Positions 15,626 to 22,298 of a stretch of DNA of 41,244 nt are shown piece after piece. Every line of letters starts with the position of its first letter. Position 1 is the first letter of the stretch. A program made the translations under genes and the position numbers. This DNA is from Cystobacterineae bacterium. Its GTDB lineage: Bacteria; Myxococcota; Myxococcia; Myxococcales; Myxococcaceae. The stretch lies in contig WQYA01000012.1 in NCBI GenBank assembly GCA_009781495.1, positions 1-41,244 on the forward strand, given 5' to 3'. Below the pieces are notes generated by a model. The model saw nothing but the letters and a program-made list of their open reading frames with translations. It was not told the origin of the DNA and did no database searches.

Positions 15626-16489
15626 GTGAAGCATTTGAGGAATATGGCTGTGGTAGGCACCGGCCTCATAGGGGCTTCGGTGGGTTTGGCGGCGAAGAAG
15701 GCCTTTCCTCAAATGCGCATATGGGGGGTGGACAAGAGTGCCCGGGCGTTGGAGGAGGCGCATTCCGTGGGGGCCATAGACGAGGTTGTGGCGATGGAGG
15801 AGGCGGCACATGCGGACTTGCTGTGTTTGGCCATGCCCATGCGTTATTTGCCTGAGGTATTGAAGCAATTGGGGCCTGCTCTCCGTGAGGGGCTATTGTG
15901 GATGGATGTAGGGAGCAGCAAGCAGAATGTACTTCAGCAAGTAGAGGCGGCATTGGGGAGGGTGCCGTCGCATTTTGTCCCTTGTCACCCTTTGGCAGGC
16001 AGTGAGAAGGCGGGGGCGTTGGCGGCGCGAGCGGAGTTATTTGTAGGCAGCAAGTTGTTATTGGTACCGCACGAGGCTATGGCGAGGGGTGCCCGGGAGG
16101 AGATAGGTTTTTTTTGGAAGGCGTTGGGGGCTAAGGTGGTGGAAATGACGGCCAAGGAGCATGACGACATTTTGGCTTTTACGAGTCATTTGCCGCACCT
16201 TTTGGCTTTTGCTTTGGCCAATGCTTTGGGGGAGGACAGTCCGAGTTTGCATGCGGGCATGGGGCCCGGTTTTTTCAGTTTCATGCGGCTTGCGAAGAGT
16301 GAGCCTTCCTTGTGGGAAGACATTTGTATGGCCAACCGAGAGGCTTTGCTTGTGGCCATGCAGCGCTACCAGGCGGAGTTGAGCTGTCTTCAAGCCGCCT
16401 TAGAGGAGGAGCCCAAGGGGCAGGCCTTGTTGAGGTTGTTGGAGCAAGCTTATGGGCGCAGGCGAGCATGGGGGGAGTCTTCCAATTAA
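15626..16489 (+). CDS. tyrA: prephenate dehydrogenase
   Basis: A 287-residue enzyme converting prephenate to 4-hydroxyphenylpyruvate with NAD(P)+ on the tyrosine branch of aromatic amino-acid synthesis. It has an N-terminal Rossmann fold (VVGTGLIGASVGLAAK), the substrate-binding segment PCHPLAGSEKAG containing the catalytic histidine, and the C-terminal helical dimerisation domain (FTSHLPHLLAFALANAL, MGPGFFSFMRLAKSEPSLW). Length fits monofunctional TyrA; no chorismate mutase or ACT domain is attached. The chosen start is GTG with a G-rich site upstream; an ATG six codons downstream has GAGG very close by and is an alternative. The gene stands alone and is followed by a GC-rich dispersed repeat. 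A DAHP synthase, the first enzyme of the pathway, lies about 7 kb away in a separate unit. Confidence 0.93.
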   Translation: MKHLRNMAVVGTGLIGASVGLAAKKAFPQMRIWGVDKSARALEEAHSVGAIDEVVAMEEAAHADLLCLAMPMRYLPEVLKQLGPALREGLLWMDVGSSKQNVLQQVEAALGRVPSHFVPCHPLAGSEKAGALAARAELFVGSKLLLVPHEAMARGAREEIGFFWKALGAKVVEMTAKEHDDILAFTSHLPHLLAFALANALGEDSPSLHAGMGPGFFSFMRLAKSEPSLWEDICMANREALLVAMQRYQAELSCLQAALEEEPKGQALLRLLEQAYGRRRAWGESSN

Positions 16490-16493
16490 AGAG

Positions 16494-16815
16494 ATTTTTT
16501 TTGCCCTCCGGGCGGGGGTTAAAAGCATTTTTTTTAGAGCGTTATTTTAGTTTAAAAATAGTTTTTTTCGCCTTGCAGGCGGCTTTATTTTGCCTCTTTG
16601 AGGAGTATTTTTTGGGCCTGCGGCCCGGCTGTTTTCAAAAACAATTCTTCTGCCCTCCGGGCGGGGTTTTTTGGTGCTGGGCCTGCGGCCCGGGCATTTC
16701 CGCTGCGCGGCAGCAGCAGGTTTCGCCTACCGGCGAGTCACTTTCTTTTGCATGCGCAAAAGAAAGTAACCAAAGAAAAACCACCCTCCGGGGGCCCCTT
16801 AGCGGGGGGCTAAGC
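16494..16815. repeat. GC-rich dispersed palindromic repeat, copy 1
   Basis: The same order of elements recurs at 40925-41244: CCCTCCGGGCGGGGG, later GGGCCTGCGGCCCGGC, again CCCTCCGGG, GGGCCTGCGGCCCGGGC, CCGCTGCGCGGC, then CGCCTACCGGCGAGTCAC and a long palindrome. The palindrome here is CTTTCTTTTGC (16741-16751), loop ATGC, GCAAAAGAAAG (16756-16766), followed by TAACCAAA. In the other copy the stem differs but still pairs. From memory, text of this kind (GGCGAGTCACTTTCTTTTG and its inverse) recurs between genes in many proteobacterial genomes and is often misread as short ORFs. I see no protein-coding signal. Confidence 0.7.
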
Positions 16816-17092
16816 CTCATTCGCAACCCCTTTCGAGCTTCCCTTAATTCGTTTGCATCAGGAGGGGCCGTACACGCGGTGCAAGGTTGAAACGTATCAG
16901 CACAGTCCTCAGAGCCCCCTCCTTCGAGTGCACTGCGGCCTCAAAACTCGCCACCGTTGGCGCCATGCAGACGGCAGAGGGCTCGGGTTTGAGTCCTCCA
17001 GGCAGCAGAGGGTTGGGCAGGGACGCCTGCCGGCGTCCCTTCGCTTTTATGCTGCCTTGCATTTCATTCTTAAAAGCACTTCTCTATTGAAA
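16816..17092. other. non-coding stretch after the repeat
   Basis: It continues the repeat-like, cytosine-rich text and then passes into ordinary sequence with a GGACGCCTGCCGGCGTCCC hairpin near 17020-17038. No gene, tRNA or recognisable element is supported. It lies upstream of the AT-rich control region of the antitoxin gene. Confidence 0.4.
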
Positions 17093-17139
17093 AAAAGGAA
17101 ATATTCTGATAATATTCTAATAATATTTTGATAAAATAA
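17093..17139 (+). promoter_or_regulatory. AT-rich promoter/operator of antitoxin gene
   Basis: A sharp AT-rich island in GC-rich surroundings, with repeated AATATT cores (ATATTCTGATAATATTCTAATAATATTTTGAT) that form overlapping direct and inverted repeats. It sits 26-72 bases before the antitoxin start. Phd/YefM proteins repress their own promoters by binding repeated short palindromes, so this is the expected operator; the assignment is inference. Confidence 0.45.
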
Positions 17140-17164
17140 AGTCTCAGAAAAGGGGTGCAGGCTT

Positions 17165-17431
17165 GTGATCCGCATTCGGCCCGTCTCGGACCTTCGCAAC
17201 AAATTTCCCGAAATAGAGCGTGTCGTCAACGACGGGGAAGCTGTTTTCCTGACGAAAAACGGCTATGGGGCCATGGTTGTCATGAGTCTCGAAAAATATG
17301 CACAACTGACGGAGAACTTGAAGTTGAAGCTGAAGAAGGCCGACCGTGCTGCCGCTGCTTCTGCAGAGCGCCACAACCACAAGACGGTTTTTTCGCGGCT
17401 GAAAAAGGGGCTCCATGCCAAAGCGCGTTAG
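17165..17431 (+). CDS. solitary Phd/YefM-family antitoxin
   Basis: An 88-residue protein starting at GTG. RPVSDLRNKFPEIERVVNDG, then VFLTKNGYGAMVVMSLEKYAQL, is the N-terminal DNA-binding and dimerisation fold of the Phd/YefM antitoxin family. The C-terminal ~35 residues are charged and low in order (LKLKLKKADRAAAASAERHNH), as expected for the toxin-binding tail. Such antitoxins neutralise a RelE- or Doc-type toxin encoded directly downstream, but no RelE/ParE or Doc-like frame follows; the next element is a C4-like RNA module. So this is an orphan antitoxin, either a remnant or a regulator acting in trans. The AT-rich tract upstream is a plausible autoregulatory operator. Confidence 0.8.
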   Translation: MIRIRPVSDLRNKFPEIERVVNDGEAVFLTKNGYGAMVVMSLEKYAQLTENLKLKLKKADRAAAASAERHNHKTVFSRLKKGLHAKAR

Positions 17432-17446
17432 TTTGCGCTACCCCCC

Positions 17447-17475
17447 TTGCCTTCCCCCAAAAACCAAGCTATAAG
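17447..17475 (+). promoter_or_regulatory. sigma70-like promoter of the C4-like RNA
   Basis: TTGCCT (17447-17452) and TATAAG (17470-17475) are separated by exactly 17 bases, matching 4/6 and 5/6 of the consensus. Transcription would begin near 17482, precisely where the structured RNA starts. No other good promoter is visible in this interval. Confidence 0.6.
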
Positions 17476-17481
17476 CTCAAA

Positions 17482-17625
17482 CAGGTGCTGAACACACCTC
17501 CAATAGCGGATTTGCCTCGCCCGACAGACGTGGTTTTTTTGTGCCATTTTGGCCGGGTAGCGCGAAAGCCGAAAAACAGCCCGTGAGGGCTAAGGCCTCG
17601 GGCCGACTATTGGCGGTGTTCAAGT
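17482..17625 (+). ncRNA. C4-like phage antisense RNA (candidate)
   Basis: The segment folds into an outer stem of TGAACAC (17489-17495) with GTGTTCA (17616-17622) plus CCAATAG (17500-17506) with CTATTGG (17607-17613), and an inner hairpin GCCC..GAGG (17579-17588) with CCTCGGGC (17596-17603). Two exposed pieces, GGCCTC (17594-17599) and CTATTGG (17607-17613), are exactly complementary to the contiguous target CCAATAGGAGGCC (17664-17676), which contains the ribosome-binding site of the next ORF. This is the logic of the C4 antisense RNAs of phages P1/P7 and P4-type satellites: an RNA made from the same promoter as its target blocks translation of a downstream gene through two short complementary segments. 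Pairing is seen in the sequence; assignment to C4 is inference from that architecture. Confidence 0.6.
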
Positions 17626-17663
17626 ACCTGGCCTTCCCCTTGAACAAGGGAAGCGTCTCACTA

Positions 17664-17676
17664 CCAATAGGAGGCC
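17664..17676 (+). promoter_or_regulatory. Shine-Dalgarno site overlapping antisense target
   Basis: CCAATAGGAGGCC holds a perfect AGGAGG (17669-17674), five bases before the ATG at 17680. All 13 bases are complementary to the split segments at 17594-17599 and 17607-17613. A strong hairpin just upstream (CTTCCCCTTG with CAAGGGAAG, 17633-17653) and a competing pair GTTCAAG (17618-17624) with CTTGAAC (17639-17645) offer alternative folds. Confidence 0.65.
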
Positions 17677-17679
17677 AAT

Positions 17680-17787
17680 ATGGCTGACAACAAGACGGAA
17701 ACGAATAGGGGGCCACCCCCAACACCTCCCATTTTAAGTGCCCCTCGCCGCCCACCTGTTTTGAGGGTGGGGGCTCAAACGAGTTAA
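17680..17787 (+). CDS. 35-residue ORF behind the C4-like RNA
   Basis: A tiny ORF starting MADNKTETNRGPPPTPP and ending RVGAQTS, hydrophilic, proline- and arginine-rich, with no membrane segment. Its start has one of the best ribosome-binding sites in the window (AGGAGG, spacing 5), which is hard to explain unless it is translated. It occupies the position of the icd/kil-type genes controlled by C4 RNA in phage P1 and P4-like elements, so a growth- or division-inhibiting peptide is one possibility. It could also be the truncated N-terminus of a longer phage protein, since the satellite-phage genes normally found downstream are absent. A terminator 26 bases after the stop closes the unit. Function is unknown. 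Confidence 0.5.
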   Translation: MADNKTETNRGPPPTPPILSAPRRPPVLRVGAQTS

Positions 17788-17812
17788 GAAACCGTCATTC
17801 ATGAAAACCTCG

Positions 17813-17850
17813 GCCCCCGCCTTCTTCATTGGAGGCGGGGGCTTTGTTGT
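17813..17850 (+). terminator. rho-independent terminator closing the C4-like unit
   Basis: GCCCCCGCCT (17813-17822) pairs with AGGCGGGGGC (17833-17842), followed by TTTGTTGT. It separates the RNA/small-ORF unit from the nucleotidyltransferase pair, and shows that an in-frame ATG at 17801 is not the start of the next gene. Confidence 0.85.
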
Positions 17851-17884
17851 GCTAGACTCGCTTATTCAAAACCATTGGCTTGCC

Positions 17885-18112
17885 ATGCATCATCGCCACC
17901 TCAACCACCAGCGTTTTACGCTTGCTGCGATTGACGACGTTATTTCACGCGGCCGTTGGAACGACTGGGCCAAGCTTCGTCAAGCAGCCTTGGCAGATGC
18001 TTCCCTGCTGAAGAAGATTGAACAAGTATGTCGCCCTCGTGTGGCCTGTCCTTATGCCCAACGCTACCACTTTTGGATGAACTATGCCGAAGCACACCGG
18101 ACCGATGCCTGA
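17885..18112 (+). CDS. small partner of AbiEii-like nucleotidyltransferase
   Basis: A 75-residue protein starting MHHRHLNHQRFTLAAIDDVI. The pattern IDDVISRGRWNDWAKLRQAA, then KIEQVCRPRVACPYAQRYHFW, is one I associate with short proteins encoded directly before AbiEii/AbiGii-type nucleotidyltransferases, where they would act as the cognate antitoxin or partner; the biochemical role is not established. Its 3' end overlaps the start of the next gene, so the two are translationally coupled. A longer frame opens at 17801 but would run through the preceding terminator, so the internal ATG is preferred although its ribosome-binding site is weak. Confidence 0.6.
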   Translation: MHHRHLNHQRFTLAAIDDVISRGRWNDWAKLRQAALADASLLKKIEQVCRPRVACPYAQRYHFWMNYAEAHRTDA

Positions 18113-18791
18113 TTGGGAGCTTGTGCTCTCATCCGCCGCACGCCTCCAGGGTGTCCTGCCGGAGGCGGTATTGGTTGGAGGCACGGCTTCAGCAATCTAT
18201 GCGAAACACCGCTTTTCGCGAGATGCAGACCATGTGTTGATGGATTTACGTCACCACTTCGACGAGGTGTTGGCCCTGCTTGAGTCTGTTGCCGGTTGGG
18301 AAACTGCCCGTGTGCAACGCCCTGTTCAAATTCTCGGCAGTCTTGATGGCATTGAAACCGGGATTCGTCAGCTTGTCCGCCAAAAGCCGCTGGAAACGAC
18401 TTTTGTGAAATTCCACGGCGAACAAATTCGCCTCCCAACGGAGAGAGAAATTTTGCGCATAAAAGGCGTGCTCATTCTCAAACGCAACGCCACGCGGGAC
18501 TACCTCGACTTCGTGGCATTGGCCGATTATGTGGGCGACGAGAAACTCGCGCTTGCCTTGCAACCCTTCGACGAACTCTATCCACAGGACAATGGGGAGT
18601 CCCCCTTGCAGCAGTTGCAAACTCAGCTTGCCAATGCTTTGCCCTATGACTTGGAAGAGACGGAACTCCACGAATACAAAAACCTTGAGCCGCGTTGGCA
18701 CGAATGGAAAACCGTGAAGGCTGCTTGCTCGCGCATTGCCACAGTCATTTTCGATAGGCTGTGCAACCTGGAAAACGAGGGGGCAAGCTAG
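18084..18791 (+). CDS. AbiEii/AbiGii-like nucleotidyltransferase (putative toxin)
   Basis: A 235-residue protein. AVLVGGTASAIYAKHRFSRD followed by ADHVLMDL is the signature of a minimal nucleotidyltransferase of the AbiEii/AbiGii superfamily: the GG loop, then spaced acidic residues (D..D) that bind metal. ILGSLDGIETGIRQL and LRIKGVLILKRNATRDYLDF give the third acidic position and the conserved K-x-x-x-x-x-RN-x-x-RD-x-x-D block. In type IV abortive-infection toxin-antitoxin systems related proteins transfer nucleotides to tRNA or other targets; whether this short version is toxic is inference. It overlaps the small upstream gene by 29 bases (8 if the ATG at 18105 is used). The accessory location beside an orphan antitoxin and a phage-type RNA suggests a defence or mobile island. 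Confidence 0.78.
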   Translation: MPKHTGPMPDWELVLSSAARLQGVLPEAVLVGGTASAIYAKHRFSRDADHVLMDLRHHFDEVLALLESVAGWETARVQRPVQILGSLDGIETGIRQLVRQKPLETTFVKFHGEQIRLPTEREILRIKGVLILKRNATRDYLDFVALADYVGDEKLALALQPFDELYPQDNGESPLQQLQTQLANALPYDLEETELHEYKNLEPRWHEWKTVKAACSRIATVIFDRLCNLENEGAS

Positions 18792-18909
18792 ACGAAACCG
18801 ATGAAAACAATGACGGGCTCCCAAAGGAGACCCAACCCTGAGAGGGCTCAACCCATATCCATTCGAAGTACGGGCTAAGAGGCCTCCCCCCCACTCCCCT
18901 AAACCCCCC

Positions 18910-19425
18910 TCACTCCTCCTGAGGCGGCGGCATTTTCCCATGGACAAGCGTTTTCTCAAACGCCCTGAACGCCACATCCACTTTCTCGCCGCGTACCGCC
19001 TGCACGAGGCCCAGGCCGAAGGTGGGGTGGTTGAGGAAGTCCCCCTCGGCGAAACTTTCCCTGGGGCTATAGTTACGGGCTTTGGAAGCGTCTGCTTCAG
19101 CCAGGAGTTGGAGGATGGAGGAGGCTTTGGAGGAGGAGGCTTTGGCCCGGGAAGGGCCTAGGGAAGGCGTACGCCCGGGGGCAGGGGAGGGGGCAGTGGG
19201 GGTAGAGGAGGCACTCCCCGGCGCCGTCTTGCGCATAGCATGTTGCGTCTGGCACGTATTGCAGCGCACCCGAGCAATGCGGATGTCCACCATCGCCAGA
19301 ATGGTATGCGCCAACTCCATACGGCAGCGGCCGCAATAGGCGTCAACTTCCCCGCCCACTTTGTTTGTTTTTCGAAAAGGCAGCATAGGGTGTGTGAGAA
19401 AAAGTGGAGATTTCGCCTTTAGCAT
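18910..19425 (-). CDS. zinc-ribbon protein with C-terminal HPTFGLG domain
   Basis: A 171-residue protein. Near the N-terminus two CxxC knuckles (CGRC and CNTC, about 30 residues apart) form a zinc ribbon around LAHTILAMVDIRIARVRC. A low-complexity Ser/Ala/Pro linker follows, then a small C-terminal domain, FLNHPTFGLGLVQAVRGEKV then VAFRAFEKTLVHG, resembling a Tudor/SH3-like fold seen in proteins of myxobacteria. Function is unknown; zinc ribbon plus a small beta domain suggests nucleic-acid or protein binding. The first in-frame ATG is used, but one 13 codons downstream (MLPFRKTNKVGGEV) is equally plausible; neither has a clear ribosome-binding site. It is divergent from alr, with about 54 bases between starts. 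Confidence 0.65.
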   Translation of the reverse strand: MLKAKSPLFLTHPMLPFRKTNKVGGEVDAYCGRCRMELAHTILAMVDIRIARVRCNTCQTQHAMRKTAPGSASSTPTAPSPAPGRTPSLGPSRAKASSSKASSILQLLAEADASKARNYSPRESFAEGDFLNHPTFGLGLVQAVRGEKVDVAFRAFEKTLVHGKMPPPQEE

Positions 19426-19479
19426 GCCAAGGCTAGAGTGCAGCGTTTTTTATTCAGCCGAGCCAGGAATGTCCCCGCC

Positions 19480-20655
19480 ATGACTTTTCCGAATCTTCCC
19501 ATCCCCATCCCCAAGCGTCGCGCCCTGGACTTGCCCATACGCCCGACGCGTGCAGAAATTTCCCACAGTGCCCTCCTCCATAACCTGGAATTAACCAAAA
19601 CCTGGGCCTCCCCCTCCCCCCTCCTGGCCGTGGTGAAAGCCAACGCCTATGGCCACGGCGCCGTAGACGTCGCGCGCACGCTGGAGGCCGGCGGGGTATG
19701 GGGCCTGGCCGTCGCCCTGGTAGAAGAAGGTGTAGAGCTACGTCACGCCGGCATAGGGGGGCGGATAGTGGTGATGGGGGGGGCCTATGCCGGGGCCTGG
19801 CCCCTGGTGGTGGAGCACGGGCTGACGCCCACCTTGTTTCGCAAGGCGCATTTGCAGGAATATGGCCGCTTGTTGCGCAGCCTGGGGAAAGAGGCCGACG
19901 TGCACATAAAGGTGGACACAGGCATGGGGCGCAACGGCGTGGTGCTAACGGAGTTAGAGGAATTTATTGCGGAGCTCAAGGCCTGGCCCGAGCTTCGCCT
20001 GGAAGGTTTGTGCACGCATTTGGCCTGCGCGGAGCAGGTGGGGGCCGAGTTGACGGGCCTGCAGTTGGGGCGTTTTGAGAAGGCCTTGGCCTGTTTTCAG
20101 CGTTTGGGTTTCAACCCCGCGTGGCGTCACATTGCCAACACAGCGGCGACGCTTTCTTTGCCCGAGGCGAGGGACGGCAAGCTTTTCAACCTGGTACGCC
20201 CCGGCGGCGCCCTCTATGGCCTTTTCCCCAAGGGCTGGCCCAGGAGTTTGCCTTTGCGAAGGGTACTCTCCTGGAAGACGGGGATTACGCATTTGAAAAC
20301 ATTGTCTACGGGCGACTCCGTCAGTTATGATGCGACGTGGAAGGCCACGCGGGCGACACGCGTAGCGACTTTGCCGGTGGGTTATGCCGATGGTTTTGGG
20401 CGCGACTATTCCAACAGAGGCGAGGTGTTGTTGCATGGGCGAAGGGCGAAAGTCATCGGCCGTGTCGCGATGGATTTTTGCCTGGTGGATGTGACTTCCA
20501 TTGAGCAAGCGGCCGTAGGCGACGAGGTGGTGTTGTTGGGCGAGCAAGGGGGCGAATGTTTGGATGCCGACGCTTTGGCCGAATGCATTGACAGCCTCCA
20601 CTATGAAGTGTTGTGCGGCATAGGAGCGCGAGTCCCCCGTATTTTGGTTGAATGA
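19480..20655 (+). CDS. alr: alanine racemase
   Basis: A 391-residue PLP enzyme interconverting L- and D-alanine for peptidoglycan. The PLP lysine lies in LAVVKANAYGHG (about residue 53) at the start of the TIM barrel; VDTGMGRNGV, EGLCTHLACAEQ and HIANTAATLSLPEA follow in barrel order; the C-terminal beta domain has VSYDATWKA with the second catalytic tyrosine, then LPVGYADGFGRDYSNRGEVL and GRVAMDFCLVDV. Length is typical. A GTG 14 codons upstream is in frame, but the ATG chosen leaves a small promoter gap to the divergent neighbour and has AGGAAT upstream. The SGNH hydrolase gene follows on the same strand after 85 bases and may be co-transcribed. Confidence 0.95.
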   Translation: MTFPNLPIPIPKRRALDLPIRPTRAEISHSALLHNLELTKTWASPSPLLAVVKANAYGHGAVDVARTLEAGGVWGLAVALVEEGVELRHAGIGGRIVVMGGAYAGAWPLVVEHGLTPTLFRKAHLQEYGRLLRSLGKEADVHIKVDTGMGRNGVVLTELEEFIAELKAWPELRLEGLCTHLACAEQVGAELTGLQLGRFEKALACFQRLGFNPAWRHIANTAATLSLPEARDGKLFNLVRPGGALYGLFPKGWPRSLPLRRVLSWKTGITHLKTLSTGDSVSYDATWKATRATRVATLPVGYADGFGRDYSNRGEVLLHGRRAKVIGRVAMDFCLVDVTSIEQAAVGDEVVLLGEQGGECLDADALAECIDSLHYEVLCGIGARVPRILVE

Positions 20656-20740
20656 TTTAAAGTCTCGTTCTCAACCCCTAGACCGGTTAAAAGCCACTGT
20701 TGAGAGACGGCAGTATGGGTATACTGCCAGGAGAATGGAA

Positions 20741-22015
20741 ATGTTCAAAAAGTTTTTTATTGCTTTGTCATTGGGTACCCTAGCGGCGCTGGGTTTATGG
20801 CTATCAACGGTTGTTATGGATGGAGGATTTTCCGCCCATGCGCGGCCTTTGAATGTGAAGAAAAAAATGCCCAACCCTGCCGCGGAGTCGCAAGCAACCC
20901 AACGTGGTTTGGCGGAGGTGCCTTCGCCTTTGCACTTGTTGCCCGGAAAAATTTGGCCCCCCCCCACGCCTCGTGTGGCTTTGAGCTCAGAAATATTTTC
21001 AGATGCTTCGACGCAAAATGCTGCTGCATTGTTGGATGGGAAGTTTCGTGATTTTGGTTGGCAGGCAGGAAAGCCTGCTGCGAATTCCAAGGCGCGTCCC
21101 CCTTGGGCAGCCGTCAAGTTTGCCAAAAGCCACAGCCATATTTTGGTGCAATGGACAGCCTCTGGAAACAGCGACTATAACCAAACCACCTATGGCGCCC
21201 CCGGCCACTATGCCGTTTTGTTTTCGAAGAATTCCACCAACGGCGAAGACGGTGATTGGCGCACAGCGGTTGAAGTCCAAAACAACCGTGTACGTACGCG
21301 CAGCCATTGGGTGGAGTTGCAGCCGGGAGAGGTTTTTTTGCGTTTTGAGATTCGAGCTGCGGCGAAGGATTGTTACCCATATGGGGTACAAATAGATGAG
21401 CTTTCCATTTTTGACATGAGCATGTGCAAGGAGGGCGCTGTTTGTGACACCTGGGCTTTTGTGGGCGACAGCATTACGGCCATGGCGTTTGACAATTCGG
21501 CGCAACACCTTCCCAGTTTTGCCGATGGGGTACGTACAGGGGATTCGCGGAGGAGTCCGGTGGTATTAAATGGGGGTATAGGCGGAGAAAACATAGGGCA
21601 CATAGAGCAGCGTATTAGCGAAATGATGGAGGATAACCCCGCCATTTATTATTGGGCCATAGGCATAGGCAGCAACGATTCTGCCGGCAACAACACGAAT
21701 GTACAGCCCTTTGCGCAGACGCTGGAGAGTGTGGTGAAGAAGGTGATTTCCAAGGGACGTATGCCCATTTTGGCTAAAATTCCCTATGCCTCGGATGGGC
21801 AACATGAAACCATCCCCGCGTTTAACAGGGCCATTGAGGAACTCACCCAGAAATACCAACTTCCTGCGGGGCCGGATTTATATACGCACTTCAAAAACCA
21901 CCCGGAGCAATTGGCGGATGGCCTGCACCCTACCGACGAAGGGGTGAAGGCTTTGCAGGCCCTATGGGCCCAAGTGGCCTTGACTTTGGAGCCACCGGGA
22001 GCGCCCTCTCCTTAA
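20741..22015 (+). CDS. exported SGNH/GDSL hydrolase with N-terminal accessory domain
   Basis: A 424-residue protein starting MFKKFFIALSLGTLAALGLW, a signal peptide or signal anchor. Residues ~70-245 form an accessory beta-rich domain (LLDGKFRDFGW, WVELQPGEVFLRFEIRA). The catalytic SGNH domain follows: FVGDSITAMAF (nucleophile serine), NGGIGGENIGHI (oxyanion glycine), GIGSNDSAGN (asparagine) and DGLHPTDEG (Asp/His). All four blocks are intact, so it should be an active esterase or lipase, perhaps on cell-surface polysaccharide or acetyl groups. AGGAGA six bases before this ATG decides the start; another ATG two codons earlier lies too close. It follows alr on the same strand, a possible envelope-related pairing. 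Confidence 0.85.
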   Translation: MFKKFFIALSLGTLAALGLWLSTVVMDGGFSAHARPLNVKKKMPNPAAESQATQRGLAEVPSPLHLLPGKIWPPPTPRVALSSEIFSDASTQNAAALLDGKFRDFGWQAGKPAANSKARPPWAAVKFAKSHSHILVQWTASGNSDYNQTTYGAPGHYAVLFSKNSTNGEDGDWRTAVEVQNNRVRTRSHWVELQPGEVFLRFEIRAAAKDCYPYGVQIDELSIFDMSMCKEGAVCDTWAFVGDSITAMAFDNSAQHLPSFADGVRTGDSRRSPVVLNGGIGGENIGHIEQRISEMMEDNPAIYYWAIGIGSNDSAGNNTNVQPFAQTLESVVKKVISKGRMPILAKIPYASDGQHETIPAFNRAIEELTQKYQLPAGPDLYTHFKNHPEQLADGLHPTDEGVKALQALWAQVALTLEPPGAPSP

Positions 22016-22061
22016 AGTGCTTGACTCCCTTGAGGTGCTGACATAGTTGCCCTGTCCACCT

Positions 22062-22134
22062 GTCCCCGTCGTCTAGAGGCCTAGGACGCTGGCCTTTCAA
22101 GCCGGCAACACGGGTTCGAATCCCGTCGGGGACA
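22062..22134 (+). tRNA. tRNA-Glu(UUC)
   Basis: A complete cloverleaf: acceptor GTCCCCG (22062-22068) with CGGGGAC (22127-22133), anticodon stem CTGGC/GCCGG (22089-22093 and 22101-22105) around loop CTTTCAA with anticodon TTC at 22096-22098, and T loop TTCGAAT. The CCA end is not encoded. No repeat of its 3' end was found nearby, so there is no evidence that it serves as an integration site. Confidence 0.96.
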
Positions 22135-22298
22135 TGGCTTTGCCGTCACAGGTGTCCACCCCAGTCCACAGTGCTGCGGTGGGCATTCGTTTTTAGGGGG
22201 AATTGGCCATCTATGGGCTGATGTTTATTCAATATTCATCTTCCCCTCTCCAGATGGCCTCATCGCCTGAATGACGGATGCTCTGTGCGCCGGAGCCT

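Noticed and set aside
16598-16890. Short open frames in the GC-rich repeat (for example GESLSFACAKESNQRK)
   Set aside because: The text arises from a non-coding palindrome and is not kept as a frame in the second copy.
17801-17884. N-terminal extension of the small nucleotidyltransferase partner
   Set aside because: The extension would translate through a perfect terminator hairpin (17813-17842); the internal ATG gives the family-like start.
22062-22134. tRNA-Glu as integration site of a genomic island covering 22.3-26.5 kb
   Set aside because: No direct repeat of the tRNA 3' end and no integrase gene were found in the window.
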